Assembly (NCBI GenBank): GCA_029555025.1
Contig: JAKPTZ010000081.1
Location: 1 to 64,000, forward strand
Length of the DNA: 64,000 bases
DNA from: Deltaproteobacteria bacterium
GTDB lineage: Bacteria; Myxococcota_A; UBA9042; DTJE01
Direction: 5' to 3'
Part shown: positions 1 through 7,654 of the stretch, piece after piece
Position numbering within the stretch: the stretch's first letter is position 1
Layout: the number at the start of each line of letters is the position of its first letter
Position numbers and translations under genes: made by a program
Notes under the pieces: model-generated
What the model saw: only the letters and a program-made list of their open reading frames with translations
What the model was told of the DNA's origin: nothing
Database searches by the model: none

Positions 1-17
1 GCTAGCCTAATGCCGCT

Positions 18-1379
18 ATGAAGCTGACTTCAACAGTTAAGGGCAATTCATTCACGTTTCCGGACGTAAAGGCCGTGATGGCGCGGGCCAACGAGCTGAA
101 GTCCGGCGACGAACTGGCCGGCGTGGCGGCGACTTCCGACATGGAACGCATCGCGGCCAAGCGCGTCCTGGCCGACCTGACGCTGAACGACATCCGGGAA
201 AACCCCGCGGCGCCGTACGACAAGGACGAAGTCACCCGTCTTATTGAAGCCGACCTGGACAAGGAAATCTTTGCCAAGGTCAAGGATTGGACGGTGGCCC
301 AGCTTCGCGAGCACGTCCTGTCGGCCAACACGACCGGCGAGGATCTGCTGACGCTTGGACAGGGCTTGACCAGCGAATGCATCGCGGCCGTCGCCAAGCT
401 GATGACCAACATGGATCTGGCGCTCGGCGCCGCGAAAATCCGGGTCATCACGCACGCCAACACCACGCTGGGCCTGCGCGGGCGCTTCTCGGTCCGCCTG
501 CAGCCCAACCACACCACCGACAACCCGGACGGCATCCTGGCATCGACCATGGAAGGTCTGTCCTGGGGCATGGGCGACGCTCTTATCGGCGTGAACCCGG
601 TCACGGACACATGGGAAGCGACGTCGGCGATCCTGAACCGCCTTTACGACTTCACGCGGGCGTTCGGCGTCCCGACCCAGATATGCTGCCTGGCCCACAT
701 CACGACCCAGATGGAAGCGCTGCGCCGCGGCACACCGATGGACGTGATGTTCCAGAGCCTGGCGGGCAGCGAAATCAGTTGCAACGCCTTTGGAATCAAC
801 AACGCGATGCTTGCGGAAGGCACCGCGATGATCGCGGAAAAGGGGACGGCGCCGGGGCCGAACCTGATGTACTTCGAGACCGGCCAGGGCAGCGAACTCA
901 GCAGCGGCGGGCATCACGGCGCCGACCAGGTGACGATGGAGGCCCGCTGTTACGGGCTGGCCCGCCACTACAAACCGTTCATGGTCAACACGGTCGTCGG
1001 CTTCATCGGTCCCGAATACCTGTACAACGGACGCCAGGTCGCGCGCGCCGGCCTTGAAGACCACTTCATGGGCAAGTTCCACGGCCTGCCGATGGGCTGC
1101 GACGTGTGCTACACGAACCACATGGACGCGGACCAGAACGACAACGAGAACCTGGCGATAATCCTGGGCGCGGCCGGCTGCAACTTCTTCATGGGCCTGC
1201 CGATGGGCGACGACATCATGTTGAACTACCAGTCCACCAGCTTCCACGACAACGCGTCGGTGCGCGAACTGCTTGGACTGCGCCCGACCCCGGAATTCGA
1301 GCAGTGGATGGAACGGATGGGCCTGATGAAGGCGGGACGCCTGACGTCTTCGGCCGGAAACATGGGCTTGTTCTTGTGA
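18..1379 (+). CDS. eutB: Ethanolamine ammonia-lyase large subunit EutB
   Basis: EutB is the large, catalytic subunit of the adenosylcobalamin-dependent ethanolamine ammonia-lyase, which splits ethanolamine into acetaldehyde and ammonia. The 453-aa product has the length of the enterobacterial enzyme and matches it throughout from memory, including the start (MKLTSTVKGN), LARHYKPFMVNTVVGFIGPEYLYN, the DQNDNENL loop and GDDIMLNYQ near the C-terminus. It precedes eutC on the same strand, as expected for the two subunits. The start lies only 17 bases from the window edge, so any upstream eut genes, promoter or ribosome site are mostly out of view. The last codons (GNMGLFL-stop) are copied twice more immediately downstream; see the repeat entry. 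The identity is secure. Confidence 0.97.
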   Translation: MKLTSTVKGNSFTFPDVKAVMARANELKSGDELAGVAATSDMERIAAKRVLADLTLNDIRENPAAPYDKDEVTRLIEADLDKEIFAKVKDWTVAQLREHVLSANTTGEDLLTLGQGLTSECIAAVAKLMTNMDLALGAAKIRVITHANTTLGLRGRFSVRLQPNHTTDNPDGILASTMEGLSWGMGDALIGVNPVTDTWEATSAILNRLYDFTRAFGVPTQICCLAHITTQMEALRRGTPMDVMFQSLAGSEISCNAFGINNAMLAEGTAMIAEKGTAPGPNLMYFETGQGSELSSGGHHGADQVTMEARCYGLARHYKPFMVNTVVGFIGPEYLYNGRQVARAGLEDHFMGKFHGLPMGCDVCYTNHMDADQNDNENLAIILGAAGCNFFMGLPMGDDIMLNYQSTSFHDNASVRELLGLRPTPEFEQWMERMGLMKAGRLTSSAGNMGLFL

Positions 1380-1519
1380 CGTTGTGCGTGTCTGACGGGC
1401 GCGGGCTTGCGCCCGCTTCAGGCGCAGGCAACATGGGTTTGTTCTTATGACGTTGTGCGTGTCTGACGCGCGGGCTTGCGCCCGCTTCAGGCGCCGGAAA
1501 CATGGGTTTGTTCCTGTAG
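1356..1519 (+). repeat. Three tandem copies of the eutB 3' end
   Basis: The stretch coding the C-terminal GNMGLFL-stop of EutB recurs at about 1356, 1427 and 1496, with periods of 71 and 69 bp. Between copies lies nearly the same spacer (gacgttgtgcgtgtctgac) followed by a strong GC hairpin, gcgggcttgcgcccgc, and cttcaggcgc. The second and third copies fall after the eutB stop and each ends in its own stop (TGA/TAG variants). The third copy abuts the eutC start region, so the duplication fills nearly the whole eutB-eutC gap. The hairpins could slow exonucleases or tune subunit ratio, but that is inference. Confidence 0.9.
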
Positions 1520-1530
1520 GGCGGTGACCG

Positions 1531-2415
1531 ATGGACGAAAAACAGATTCAGGATCTGGTCACCGCCGCAGTCGTCGAGGCGCTTGCAAAGCAGAACGCCC
1601 CGACGAAGTTCCAGCCCGGTGGAAACCGTCCTGCCGAAGAATTGAAGCTTGCCAAGCGCGTTGCCGACTGGGCCGGAATGCCGATGCCACTGCCGCCGGC
1701 CCTGCAGAACTGGCTGCCCGATGGCAACCGCGCCACTTACCTTGGCGCGACCCCTGCCCGCCTGGGCGTCGGCCGCACCGGTGTCCGCCCACGCACCGAC
1801 ACGTGCCTGACGTTCCGCGAGGATCACGCCGCAGCCAAGGACGCCGTTTCGTCGTGCCTGGACGAAAACATTCTGAAGCAGTTCAACATCGTCCACCTGC
1901 ATTCGGCCGCGAAGGACCGCGCCGAATTCCTGCGCCGACCCGACCTTGGCCGCAAGCTGGACGCTGAATCAGTTGAAAAGATAAAGAAAACCGCCGTCAA
2001 GGGCGCCCAGATCCAGATTGTCCTGGTTGACGGTCTTTCGGCGACGGCCCTGAACGCGAACGTCCCGACAATCCTGCCGCTGATCCTGGACGGACTTAAC
2101 CGTGCCGGCATCAGGTCTGGAACCGTGTATGCCGTTTCGCTTGGCCGCGTCGTCGTCTCGGACGAAGTTGCCAGGCTGACCGGCGCCGAATGCAGCCTGC
2201 TGCTTGTCGGCGAGCGCCCCGGACTGAAAACCGCGGAATCCATGGGCGGTTACGTGACTTACATGAAGGCCAGGAACTTCAACGAGGCCATGCGCGACGT
2301 CACATCCAACATCCACCGCGGCGGCCTTCGCTGCGAGGAAGCGGCCGCAAAACTGGTCGAGGGCTGCGCAAAGGCCCTGCGGGAACGCAAGACGGGCGTT
2401 GACGCCAACGGGTGA
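1531..2415 (+). CDS. eutC: Ethanolamine ammonia-lyase small subunit EutC
   Basis: EutC is the small subunit of ethanolamine ammonia-lyase and forms the cobalamin site together with EutB. The 294-aa product has the usual length. Family landmarks include the N-terminal helix (MDEKQIQDLVTAAVVEAL), RLGVGRTGVRPRT, LVGERPGLKTAESMGGY and SNIHRGGLRCEEAAAKL close to the C-terminus. The ATG at 1531 lies just after the third copy of the duplicated eutB tail; the upstream gggcggtga is a weak ribosome site, so translational coupling or the unusual spacer may set its level. It is followed after 26 nt by the eutL-eutT fusion on the same strand. Confidence 0.96.
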   Translation: MDEKQIQDLVTAAVVEALAKQNAPTKFQPGGNRPAEELKLAKRVADWAGMPMPLPPALQNWLPDGNRATYLGATPARLGVGRTGVRPRTDTCLTFREDHAAAKDAVSSCLDENILKQFNIVHLHSAAKDRAEFLRRPDLGRKLDAESVEKIKKTAVKGAQIQIVLVDGLSATALNANVPTILPLILDGLNRAGIRSGTVYAVSLGRVVVSDEVARLTGAECSLLLVGERPGLKTAESMGGYVTYMKARNFNEAMRDVTSNIHRGGLRCEEAAAKLVEGCAKALRERKTGVDANG

Positions 2416-2441
2416 CAAACCGCCGTAACGGTTGACAAATC

Positions 2442-3722
2442 ATGATTCTGGAACCGATTAAGCCGCGCGTCCTTGGCCTGCGGGTCATCCCGAATGTCGA
2501 TCCACAGCTTGCACGCGACCTGAAGTTGCAGCCGAACCACCGCGCGATCGGCCTGCTGACCTGCACCAGCGACGACGCCCTGTACACCGCGCTGGACGAA
2601 GGCACCAAGGCCGCCGACGTCGATGTCGTCTATGGCCGCAGTTTCTATGCAGGTTCGGCGCACGCAAGCGGCCCGCTTTCGGGCGAGGTCATCGGCATCT
2701 TCGCCGCCGCCGATGAAGAAAGCGTCGCATCCGCCCTGACCGCAACCACCCGTTATCTTGACACAAAGGCCTGGTTCTATTCGGCAAACGACGAATGCAG
2801 CCTGGCGTTTTTCCCGCACGTCATACCGTCGGTCGGGCGGTATCTGGCCGGACTGGCCGGCGTCGAGCCCGGCACCCCGATGGCGTACCTGATCGCCCCG
2901 CCGATCGAGGCGATGGTCGCCCTGGACGCGGCCTTGAAGGTCGCCGACGTTGAAATGAAGATTTTCATTCCGCCGCCGTCTGAAACGAACTTCGCCGGGG
3001 GCTTCCTGGTCGGCGACATATATGCAGTCCAGGCCGCGGCGGCGGCGTTCCAGGAAAAAGTCCTGGAAATGGCGGCACTTCCCCGCGTGATGACGCCAAA
3101 ACAGGAACTTGAATGCCTGACCGAGCGCTTCGGCCGCGAACGGGCGAAACTGGCGAGAAAGGGAAAGAAGCCCTTCCGCATCCTGGAAAGCGGCCTTGAA
3201 CTGGATTCCAAGCCGAGCGGGTTCACGCACCTGTTCGACAACCGCAGCCTGGTGCCGAAGAACCATCCGGCCATCCGGTTCCGCGGCAAACTGGATCTGC
3301 TGCAGGCGTACGTCCTGGACGCCCAGCAGGCGTGTATCGCGGAAGGTCTGGGCGATATCGCGAAGGACCTTGGGGACATCCTGGACTACCTGCGCCGGCT
3401 GCTTGCCGCCGAGGTTGTCGGCACCCCGGTTCCCGAGCTTGTGGTGGGCGGCCTGAAGGCCGACGAGCTTCAGAAGTTATCACATAACACAAAGAAATTC
3501 TTGAATGTCGGATGGGTAATGCCAGACGCGACGATGGGCGCCGCCGTCGTCAAGCTGAACCTTCTGCGCGCCTATTCCAGGGACGTGGAGATCGCCGCAA
3601 TCGACGCCCACGGCGGCGACACCCACATGAACCCGGCGGACCGCGACGCGATGATTCACGGCCTGAACCGCATCAGTTCCGCCATCCACGCCCTGGTCTG
3701 CAAGCGCCTGAACCGCACCTGA
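2442..3722 (+). CDS. EutL microcompartment shell protein fused to EutT-type cobalamin adenosyltransferase
   Basis: The 426-aa product is a fusion in one uninterrupted reading frame. Residues 1 to about 217 match EutL, the tandem-BMC-domain shell protein of the ethanolamine microcompartment (LIRPSV-like start, VVYGRSFYAGSAH, GTPMAYLIAPPIEAM, IPPPSETNFAGGF). Residues about 220 to 426 match the second half of EutT, the ATP:cob(I)alamin adenosyltransferase that supplies the EutBC cofactor (THLFDNRSLV, LQKLSHNTKKFLNVGWVMPDA, VVKLNLLRA, LNRISSAIHALV). In Salmonella these are separate proteins. The HX11CCX2C metal motif of Salmonella EutT is absent: only three scattered cysteines are seen in this half. 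The fusion could tie cofactor synthesis to the shell next to the lyase; this is inference. Domain identities are from remembered family sequences. Confidence 0.88.
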   Translation: MILEPIKPRVLGLRVIPNVDPQLARDLKLQPNHRAIGLLTCTSDDALYTALDEGTKAADVDVVYGRSFYAGSAHASGPLSGEVIGIFAAADEESVASALTATTRYLDTKAWFYSANDECSLAFFPHVIPSVGRYLAGLAGVEPGTPMAYLIAPPIEAMVALDAALKVADVEMKIFIPPPSETNFAGGFLVGDIYAVQAAAAAFQEKVLEMAALPRVMTPKQELECLTERFGRERAKLARKGKKPFRILESGLELDSKPSGFTHLFDNRSLVPKNHPAIRFRGKLDLLQAYVLDAQQACIAEGLGDIAKDLGDILDYLRRLLAAEVVGTPVPELVVGGLKADELQKLSHNTKKFLNVGWVMPDATMGAAVVKLNLLRAYSRDVEIAAIDAHGGDTHMNPADRDAMIHGLNRISSAIHALVCKRLNRT

Positions 3723-3773
3723 ACCGCATCAGTTCGGCCATCCACGCCCTGGTCTGCAAGCGCCTGAACCGCA
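3662..3773 (+). repeat. 56-bp tandem duplication across the eutL-eutT stop codon
   Basis: The segment starting cctgaaccgcatcagttc and ending aagcgcctgaaccgcac occurs twice back to back (3662-3717 and 3718-3773) with one mismatch (C/G). It codes for the C-terminal LNRISSAIHALVCKRLNRT and includes the stop codon at the junction. Because 56 is not a multiple of three, the second copy is out of frame and untranslated. Short ctgaacc strings continue to about 3802. The same kind of 3'-end duplication follows eutB. Confidence 0.92.
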
Positions 3774-3813
3774 CCTGAACCACACATGAACCGCGCCTGA
3801 ACCTGTCGCTTTC

Positions 3814-3843
3814 TTGACCATAATAATGATCCGGGCTGACAAT
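3814..3843 (+). promoter_or_regulatory. Candidate sigma70 promoter for the mla operon
   Basis: TTGACC at 3814-3819 and GACAAT at 3838-3843 are separated by 18 bp, about 40 bp before the first mla start. It is the only reasonable match between the eut genes and the transporter operon. Confidence 0.4.
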
Positions 3844-3883
3844 TCATCGCAGGGATTGGTTTGTCAACAGGTTGCCCGGAAAA

Positions 3884-4990
3884 ATGGCCGCAGAAAGTCC
3901 AGAAATGCCCGCCCTGACCATCAGGCTTGACGGAGCGGTTGACCGGAACACCGTCGCAAGCACGTGGCGCGACGTGCCGGCGGCCGTCCGGACGGCAAGG
4001 GCATCCGAAATAATTCTGGATCTTCAAGATGTTACCGCGATGGACAGCGCCGGCGCGGCACTGTGCCGGGTGATTGCCGAGACTGCGACCAGGCGGGGCA
4101 CCAGGTTGCATGTCAGTGGCGTCAGCACGCATGCCCGCGACGCCCTGAAGCTGTTCCGCGTCTCGATCCTTGACGACATCGGGCCCAGACGGCGCCCCAA
4201 CATGTTCGAGCAGACCGGCGACGGCATCGACAGGCTCATCGAGGGCACCATCGACATGCTGGTTCTGGTCGTCGATACCTTCTACCTGACCGTCACCGGC
4301 ATCTGGAACCGCATGAACCGGGCCCGTGGCGAATATGTCCTGGATCAGATGGTCCGTATCGGCCTGGAATCCTTCGGAATCGTTGCCCTGATTTCACTGC
4401 TTGTCGGGCTTACGGTCGCCCTTCAATCGGCATCGGTACTGCACGACTTCGGCGCTGACGTCTATCTTGCCGATTTTGTCGGCATTTCGATGGCTCGCGA
4501 GATGGGCCCCCTTATGACGGCCATCCTCGTGGCGGGCCGGTGCGGCAGTTCCATCGCGGCCGAAATCTCGACGATGGTCATTACCGAGGAAGTGGATGCG
4601 CTGAAGACGATGGGCATCAATCCGATACGTCACCTGGTGGTGCCCCGCTTTGCCGCGATTACGCTGACCCAGCCGCTTCTGTCGATTATGTCCGTCTTCA
4701 TGGGCATTCTTGGCGGCCTGGTGGTCGCGATGGTTTATCTTGACCAGAGTTTCGTGACCTTCAACGCAGAGTTATGGTCCGCGCTGACGGTAAAGGATAT
4801 CGTCACCGGCATAATCAAGAGCGTTTCGTTTGCCTGGATTATCGTCTTCATCGGGGCCCACCGCGGATTCAAGGTTCACGGCGGCGCCGAAGGGGTCGGC
4901 ATCGCGACGACATCGTCCGTGGTTCAGGCAATCTTCAGCGTTATCGCGGCTGATGCGATGTTCAGCCTGATTTTCTGGTTTGACTGGTAG
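3884..4990 (+). CDS. mlaE: STAS-domain MlaE family lipid ABC transporter permease
   Basis: This is the inner-membrane permease of an Mla-type phospholipid ABC transporter. Residues about 5-95 form a STAS domain (LDLQDVTAMDSAGAALC), the role held by separate MlaB in E. coli; the rest is MlaE with several membrane segments and family motifs (MAREMGPLMTAILVAGRCGSSIAAEI, EEVDALKTMGINP). I chose the ATG at 3884; the ORF track extends to a TTG at 3872, and an ATG at 3905 is also possible. No start has a strong ribosome site. The gene heads an operon with mlaF 5 nt downstream. STAS-MlaE fusions are known in this group of bacteria. Confidence 0.9.
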   Translation: MAAESPEMPALTIRLDGAVDRNTVASTWRDVPAAVRTARASEIILDLQDVTAMDSAGAALCRVIAETATRRGTRLHVSGVSTHARDALKLFRVSILDDIGPRRRPNMFEQTGDGIDRLIEGTIDMLVLVVDTFYLTVTGIWNRMNRARGEYVLDQMVRIGLESFGIVALISLLVGLTVALQSASVLHDFGADVYLADFVGISMAREMGPLMTAILVAGRCGSSIAAEISTMVITEEVDALKTMGINPIRHLVVPRFAAITLTQPLLSIMSVFMGILGGLVVAMVYLDQSFVTFNAELWSALTVKDIVTGIIKSVSFAWIIVFIGAHRGFKVHGGAEGVGIATTSSVVQAIFSVIAADAMFSLIFWFDW

Positions 4991-4995
4991 GTGCC

Positions 4996-5799
4996 GTGAG
5001 CAAGGAAGACCCAATAATCAGGGTTGAAAACCTGACCGTCGGATACACGCCGGGAAATCCGATCATCACGGATCTGTCGGTGGAGTTCTCGCGGGGCAAG
5101 ATCTCAACAATCGTCGGAACTTCCGGATGCGGCAAAAGCACCCTGCTGAAGTCGATCATCGGGCTGCTGCGCCCCTGGGAAGGCCGGACATCCGTCGCCG
5201 GGAACGACCTGAATTACCTGGAAGGAAACGAATTGACACTGGCGCTGTCGAGAATCGGCCTGCTCTTCCAGCAGGGCGCCATGCTGAATTCGATTACGGT
5301 GGCCCAGAACGTCGCAATGCCGCTGCGCGAACACACGAAACTGCCGCAGTCCGTAATCCGCGAGATCGTGCGGCTGAAGCTTGACCTGGTCGGCCTTGGA
5401 CACGCAATCGACATGCTGCCGTCCGAACTGTCGGGTGGCATGCGCAAGCGTGCTGCCCTTGCCCGCGCGATGGTGCTGGATCCGGAAGTGCTGCTGTGCG
5501 ACGAGCCAAGCGCCGGGCTTGACCCGCAGACCGCGGCCAGCCTGGATGAATTAATCCTGAACCTGAAGGCCACCTTCGACATGTCGGTGGTGGTCGTTAC
5601 CCATGAGCTGCCCAGCATCGATATGATTGCAGACGACGTTGTGATGCTGGGCCGGGGTGGACAGCTTCTGTTCGACGGTTCGCTTCGCCAGGCGAAGCAG
5701 TGCCAGGTGCCCGAAGTCGTGGCCTTTTTCGCCAGAAGCGTTCCATCCCAATCCGGCCGCAGCAAGCCGCTGCTGTCATACCTGGAGGAAAGGGAATGA
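4996..5799 (+). CDS. mlaF: MlaF-type ABC transporter ATP-binding protein
   Basis: This cytoplasmic ATPase powers the Mla lipid transporter. The 267-aa protein has a Walker A (GTSGCGKST, with Thr where Pro or Asn is common), an ABC signature (LSGGMRKRAALARA), Walker B (VLLCDEPSAGLD) and the switch His (VVVTHEL). The GMRKR form of the signature is typical of MlaF. The start is a GTG at 4996, 5 nt after mlaE; no ATG is available near. The end overlaps mlaD by 4 nt (ATGA), indicating translational coupling in the order permease, ATPase, substrate-binding protein, lipoprotein. Confidence 0.95.
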   Translation: MSKEDPIIRVENLTVGYTPGNPIITDLSVEFSRGKISTIVGTSGCGKSTLLKSIIGLLRPWEGRTSVAGNDLNYLEGNELTLALSRIGLLFQQGAMLNSITVAQNVAMPLREHTKLPQSVIREIVRLKLDLVGLGHAIDMLPSELSGGMRKRAALARAMVLDPEVLLCDEPSAGLDPQTAASLDELILNLKATFDMSVVVVTHELPSIDMIADDVVMLGRGGQLLFDGSLRQAKQCQVPEVVAFFARSVPSQSGRSKPLLSYLEERE

Positions 5800-6809
5800 T
5801 TACCCGCGCCCAGAAAGTCAGACTCGGGATATTCCTGATCTTTTCACTGGTCGTGCTGTTCGGCACGCTGGGCACCCTTGCGGGCCTGAAGCTGGTTGAA
5901 AAGAACGACGAATATACTGTTCGTTTCAGCATCTCGCTGTCCGGACTCGAAAGGGGCGCTTCGGTCAAGTACAACGGCATCTGGGTCGGGCGTGTCGAAG
6001 ATCTGAACATCAACCGGAAAAACGTCAGCGAGACCATCGTCACGATAAGCCTGAAGCAGGGGACGCCAATCAAGAAGGACACGAGGGCTGTGGTTTCGAT
6101 GTCGGGCATCACCGGCAGCAAGTTCATCGAACTGACCGGCGGTACGTCGGACAGCGAGTTCCTGCCGCCCGGCAGCGAAATCCTGCCTGGTGAATCCTTC
6201 ATGGATCGCCTGACCGGGAAGGCGGAAAACATCGCCGAGAAGATTGAAATCCTGGCCAACCGCTTGAACGCGCTGGTATCCGCCGAGAATCGCGAAAAGA
6301 TCATGACCACGGTCGATAACATCGACAAGCTGGCGATATCGACAAGGGAGACAATTGACGAGAATCGCGGAAACATAAAGGAAACCATAGCCAACCTGAA
6401 GGGCTCGACGGACAAGTTGGACCGGACCATCGCGACGCTGGAGGTCGAGGCGACCGATGCCCTGCGCGAGGTGAAGACGCTTGCGGCAAACCTGAACCAG
6501 GCAGTCGAAAAGCAGAAGATCCGGAATATCGTCAGTAACGTCGAGGTCATCACGGCGGAAGGCAAGGCGGCCGTCGATGAGGCGAAGCTGCGCGAAATCG
6601 TCGTGAAGGTGGCAAGCCTGATCGACACGACCGAAGGAACCGTGCACAACATCGACACGACCGTCCTTCGTGCAAAGGACGACATCTTCTCCAGCCTGAC
6701 GTATCTGGACGAAGCACTTGAAAACCTTTCGGAATTCGCCAGGATGATACACGAGAACCCGGGTTTGATTCTTGGTGGATCCCAGGAAAAGGAGCGCAAG
6801 CTGCCATGA
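5796..6809 (+). CDS. mlaD: MlaD-like MCE-domain lipid-binding protein
   Basis: This 337-aa periplasmic protein is anchored by an N-terminal membrane helix (about residues 8-30, GIFLIFSLVVLFGTLGTLAGL) and has an MCE domain (about 38-120: VRFSISLSGLERGASVKYNGIWVGRV, VSMSGITGSKFIELTGG). MCE hexamers form the lipid channel between inner membrane and outer parts. A long coiled-coil-like region follows (about 140-320), longer than in E. coli MlaD and more like the extended MCE proteins of other groups. The track's longer start (GTG 5700) is rejected: the ATG at 5796 has cctGGAGGaaagg before it and gives a 4-nt ATGA overlap with mlaF. Confidence 0.92.
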   Translation: MITRAQKVRLGIFLIFSLVVLFGTLGTLAGLKLVEKNDEYTVRFSISLSGLERGASVKYNGIWVGRVEDLNINRKNVSETIVTISLKQGTPIKKDTRAVVSMSGITGSKFIELTGGTSDSEFLPPGSEILPGESFMDRLTGKAENIAEKIEILANRLNALVSAENREKIMTTVDNIDKLAISTRETIDENRGNIKETIANLKGSTDKLDRTIATLEVEATDALREVKTLAANLNQAVEKQKIRNIVSNVEVITAEGKAAVDEAKLREIVVKVASLIDTTEGTVHNIDTTVLRAKDDIFSSLTYLDEALENLSEFARMIHENPGLILGGSQEKERKLP

Positions 6810-7552
6810 TGAAGAACAAAGCTTTCACGATTACGCTGGGCATTATTGTGCTTCTGCTGATGCTTCCGCTTGCGGGCGGATGCGGAACCGGTCCCCAGCG
6901 CAAGTACTACACGCTCGCATACGCAATCGATGACAACCCGGCCAATTTCGAGAGGGCCCCGCTTTATCCGGTAAGCATCAGGGTCAAGCGGTTCACGATC
7001 GGTGAACCTTACAACAGGCCGCAGCTTGTTTACCGGCAATCGCCCTTTGAATTCATGTACTACGGGTTCCGTTACTGGGCCGCCAAGCCGCAGAAGCTGC
7101 TGCGCGACATCATCAAGGAACACATCCAGTCGCTGAACATTGTCAATTCCATTTACCTGGAATACACCGACAAGGTGCCCGACTACGAACTGGGCGGAAA
7201 CATCGAATCCATCGAGGAATTCGATTCAGGGGGTGACTGGTACGCACACCTGGCGCTGCGGCTGGAACTGACCCGCTTTTCCGACAAGACCGTGATCTGG
7301 CGCTATTCATTCGACCGCAAGAAGAAGGTCGAGCAGAAGAATCCGGTGTTTGTCGTTAAGGCAATGTCCGAGTTGCTGAAGGAAGAGATGGCTGTTATCG
7401 CGGCGCAGATCGACGCGGCCCTTGCCGGGGAACGCGGTTCGAAACCGACCCTGACCTGCCCTGCCACGCCAGTGGATGAGATACCCGTCCTGGAGACTTT
7501 CCCGAGTCAGCCGGACAAGCTGCTGAAGGAAGAGCGGCCGGACGCGAAGTAG
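6806..7552 (+). CDS. ABC-type transport auxiliary lipoprotein (PqiC/DUF330-like)
   Basis: The 248-aa lipoprotein has a signal peptide ending in the lipobox LAGGC (Cys about residue 26), then KYYTLAYAIDD and RPQLVYRQSPFEFMYYGFRYWAAKP, typical of the auxiliary lipoprotein that accompanies MCE transporters (PqiC / ABC-type transport auxiliary lipoprotein family). It probably sits in the outer membrane, receiving the MlaD channel. It overlaps mlaD by 4 nt and is the last gene of the operon; a small hairpin with a T run follows. Confidence 0.82.
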   Translation: MMKNKAFTITLGIIVLLLMLPLAGGCGTGPQRKYYTLAYAIDDNPANFERAPLYPVSIRVKRFTIGEPYNRPQLVYRQSPFEFMYYGFRYWAAKPQKLLRDIIKEHIQSLNIVNSIYLEYTDKVPDYELGGNIESIEEFDSGGDWYAHLALRLELTRFSDKTVIWRYSFDRKKKVEQKNPVFVVKAMSELLKEEMAVIAAQIDAALAGERGSKPTLTCPATPVDEIPVLETFPSQPDKLLKEERPDAK

Positions 7553-7596
7553 GCTGCCACCGAGTATTCGTTTACCCCCGTGGACGCCCAAAATTG

Positions 7597-7616
7597 TGAC
7601 AACAACTGTCATTTTT
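7597..7616 (+). terminator. Weak intrinsic terminator or operator after the mla operon
   Basis: The inverted repeat TGACA-acaac-TGTCA is followed directly by TTTTTC. The stem is only 5 bp, so termination would be weak. The same palindrome lies about 16 bp before the -35 of the metYX promoter and could equally be an operator. Confidence 0.4.
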
Positions 7617-7626
7617 CAGAATTTTG

Positions 7627-7654
7627 TTGAAATATCAGAGCGAATCGTCATAAT
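7627..7654 (+). promoter_or_regulatory. Candidate promoter of the metY-metX/thrA operon
   Basis: TTGAAA (7627-7632) and CATAAT (7649-7654) are separated by 16 bp. Transcription would begin near 7661 and leave a leader of about 260 nt before the metY-metX start at 7921. Confidence 0.45.

Noticed and set aside
48-1247. Long minus-strand ORF opposite eutB
   Set aside because: It mirrors eutB codon for codon, has no family features, and is a typical shadow in GC-rich DNA.
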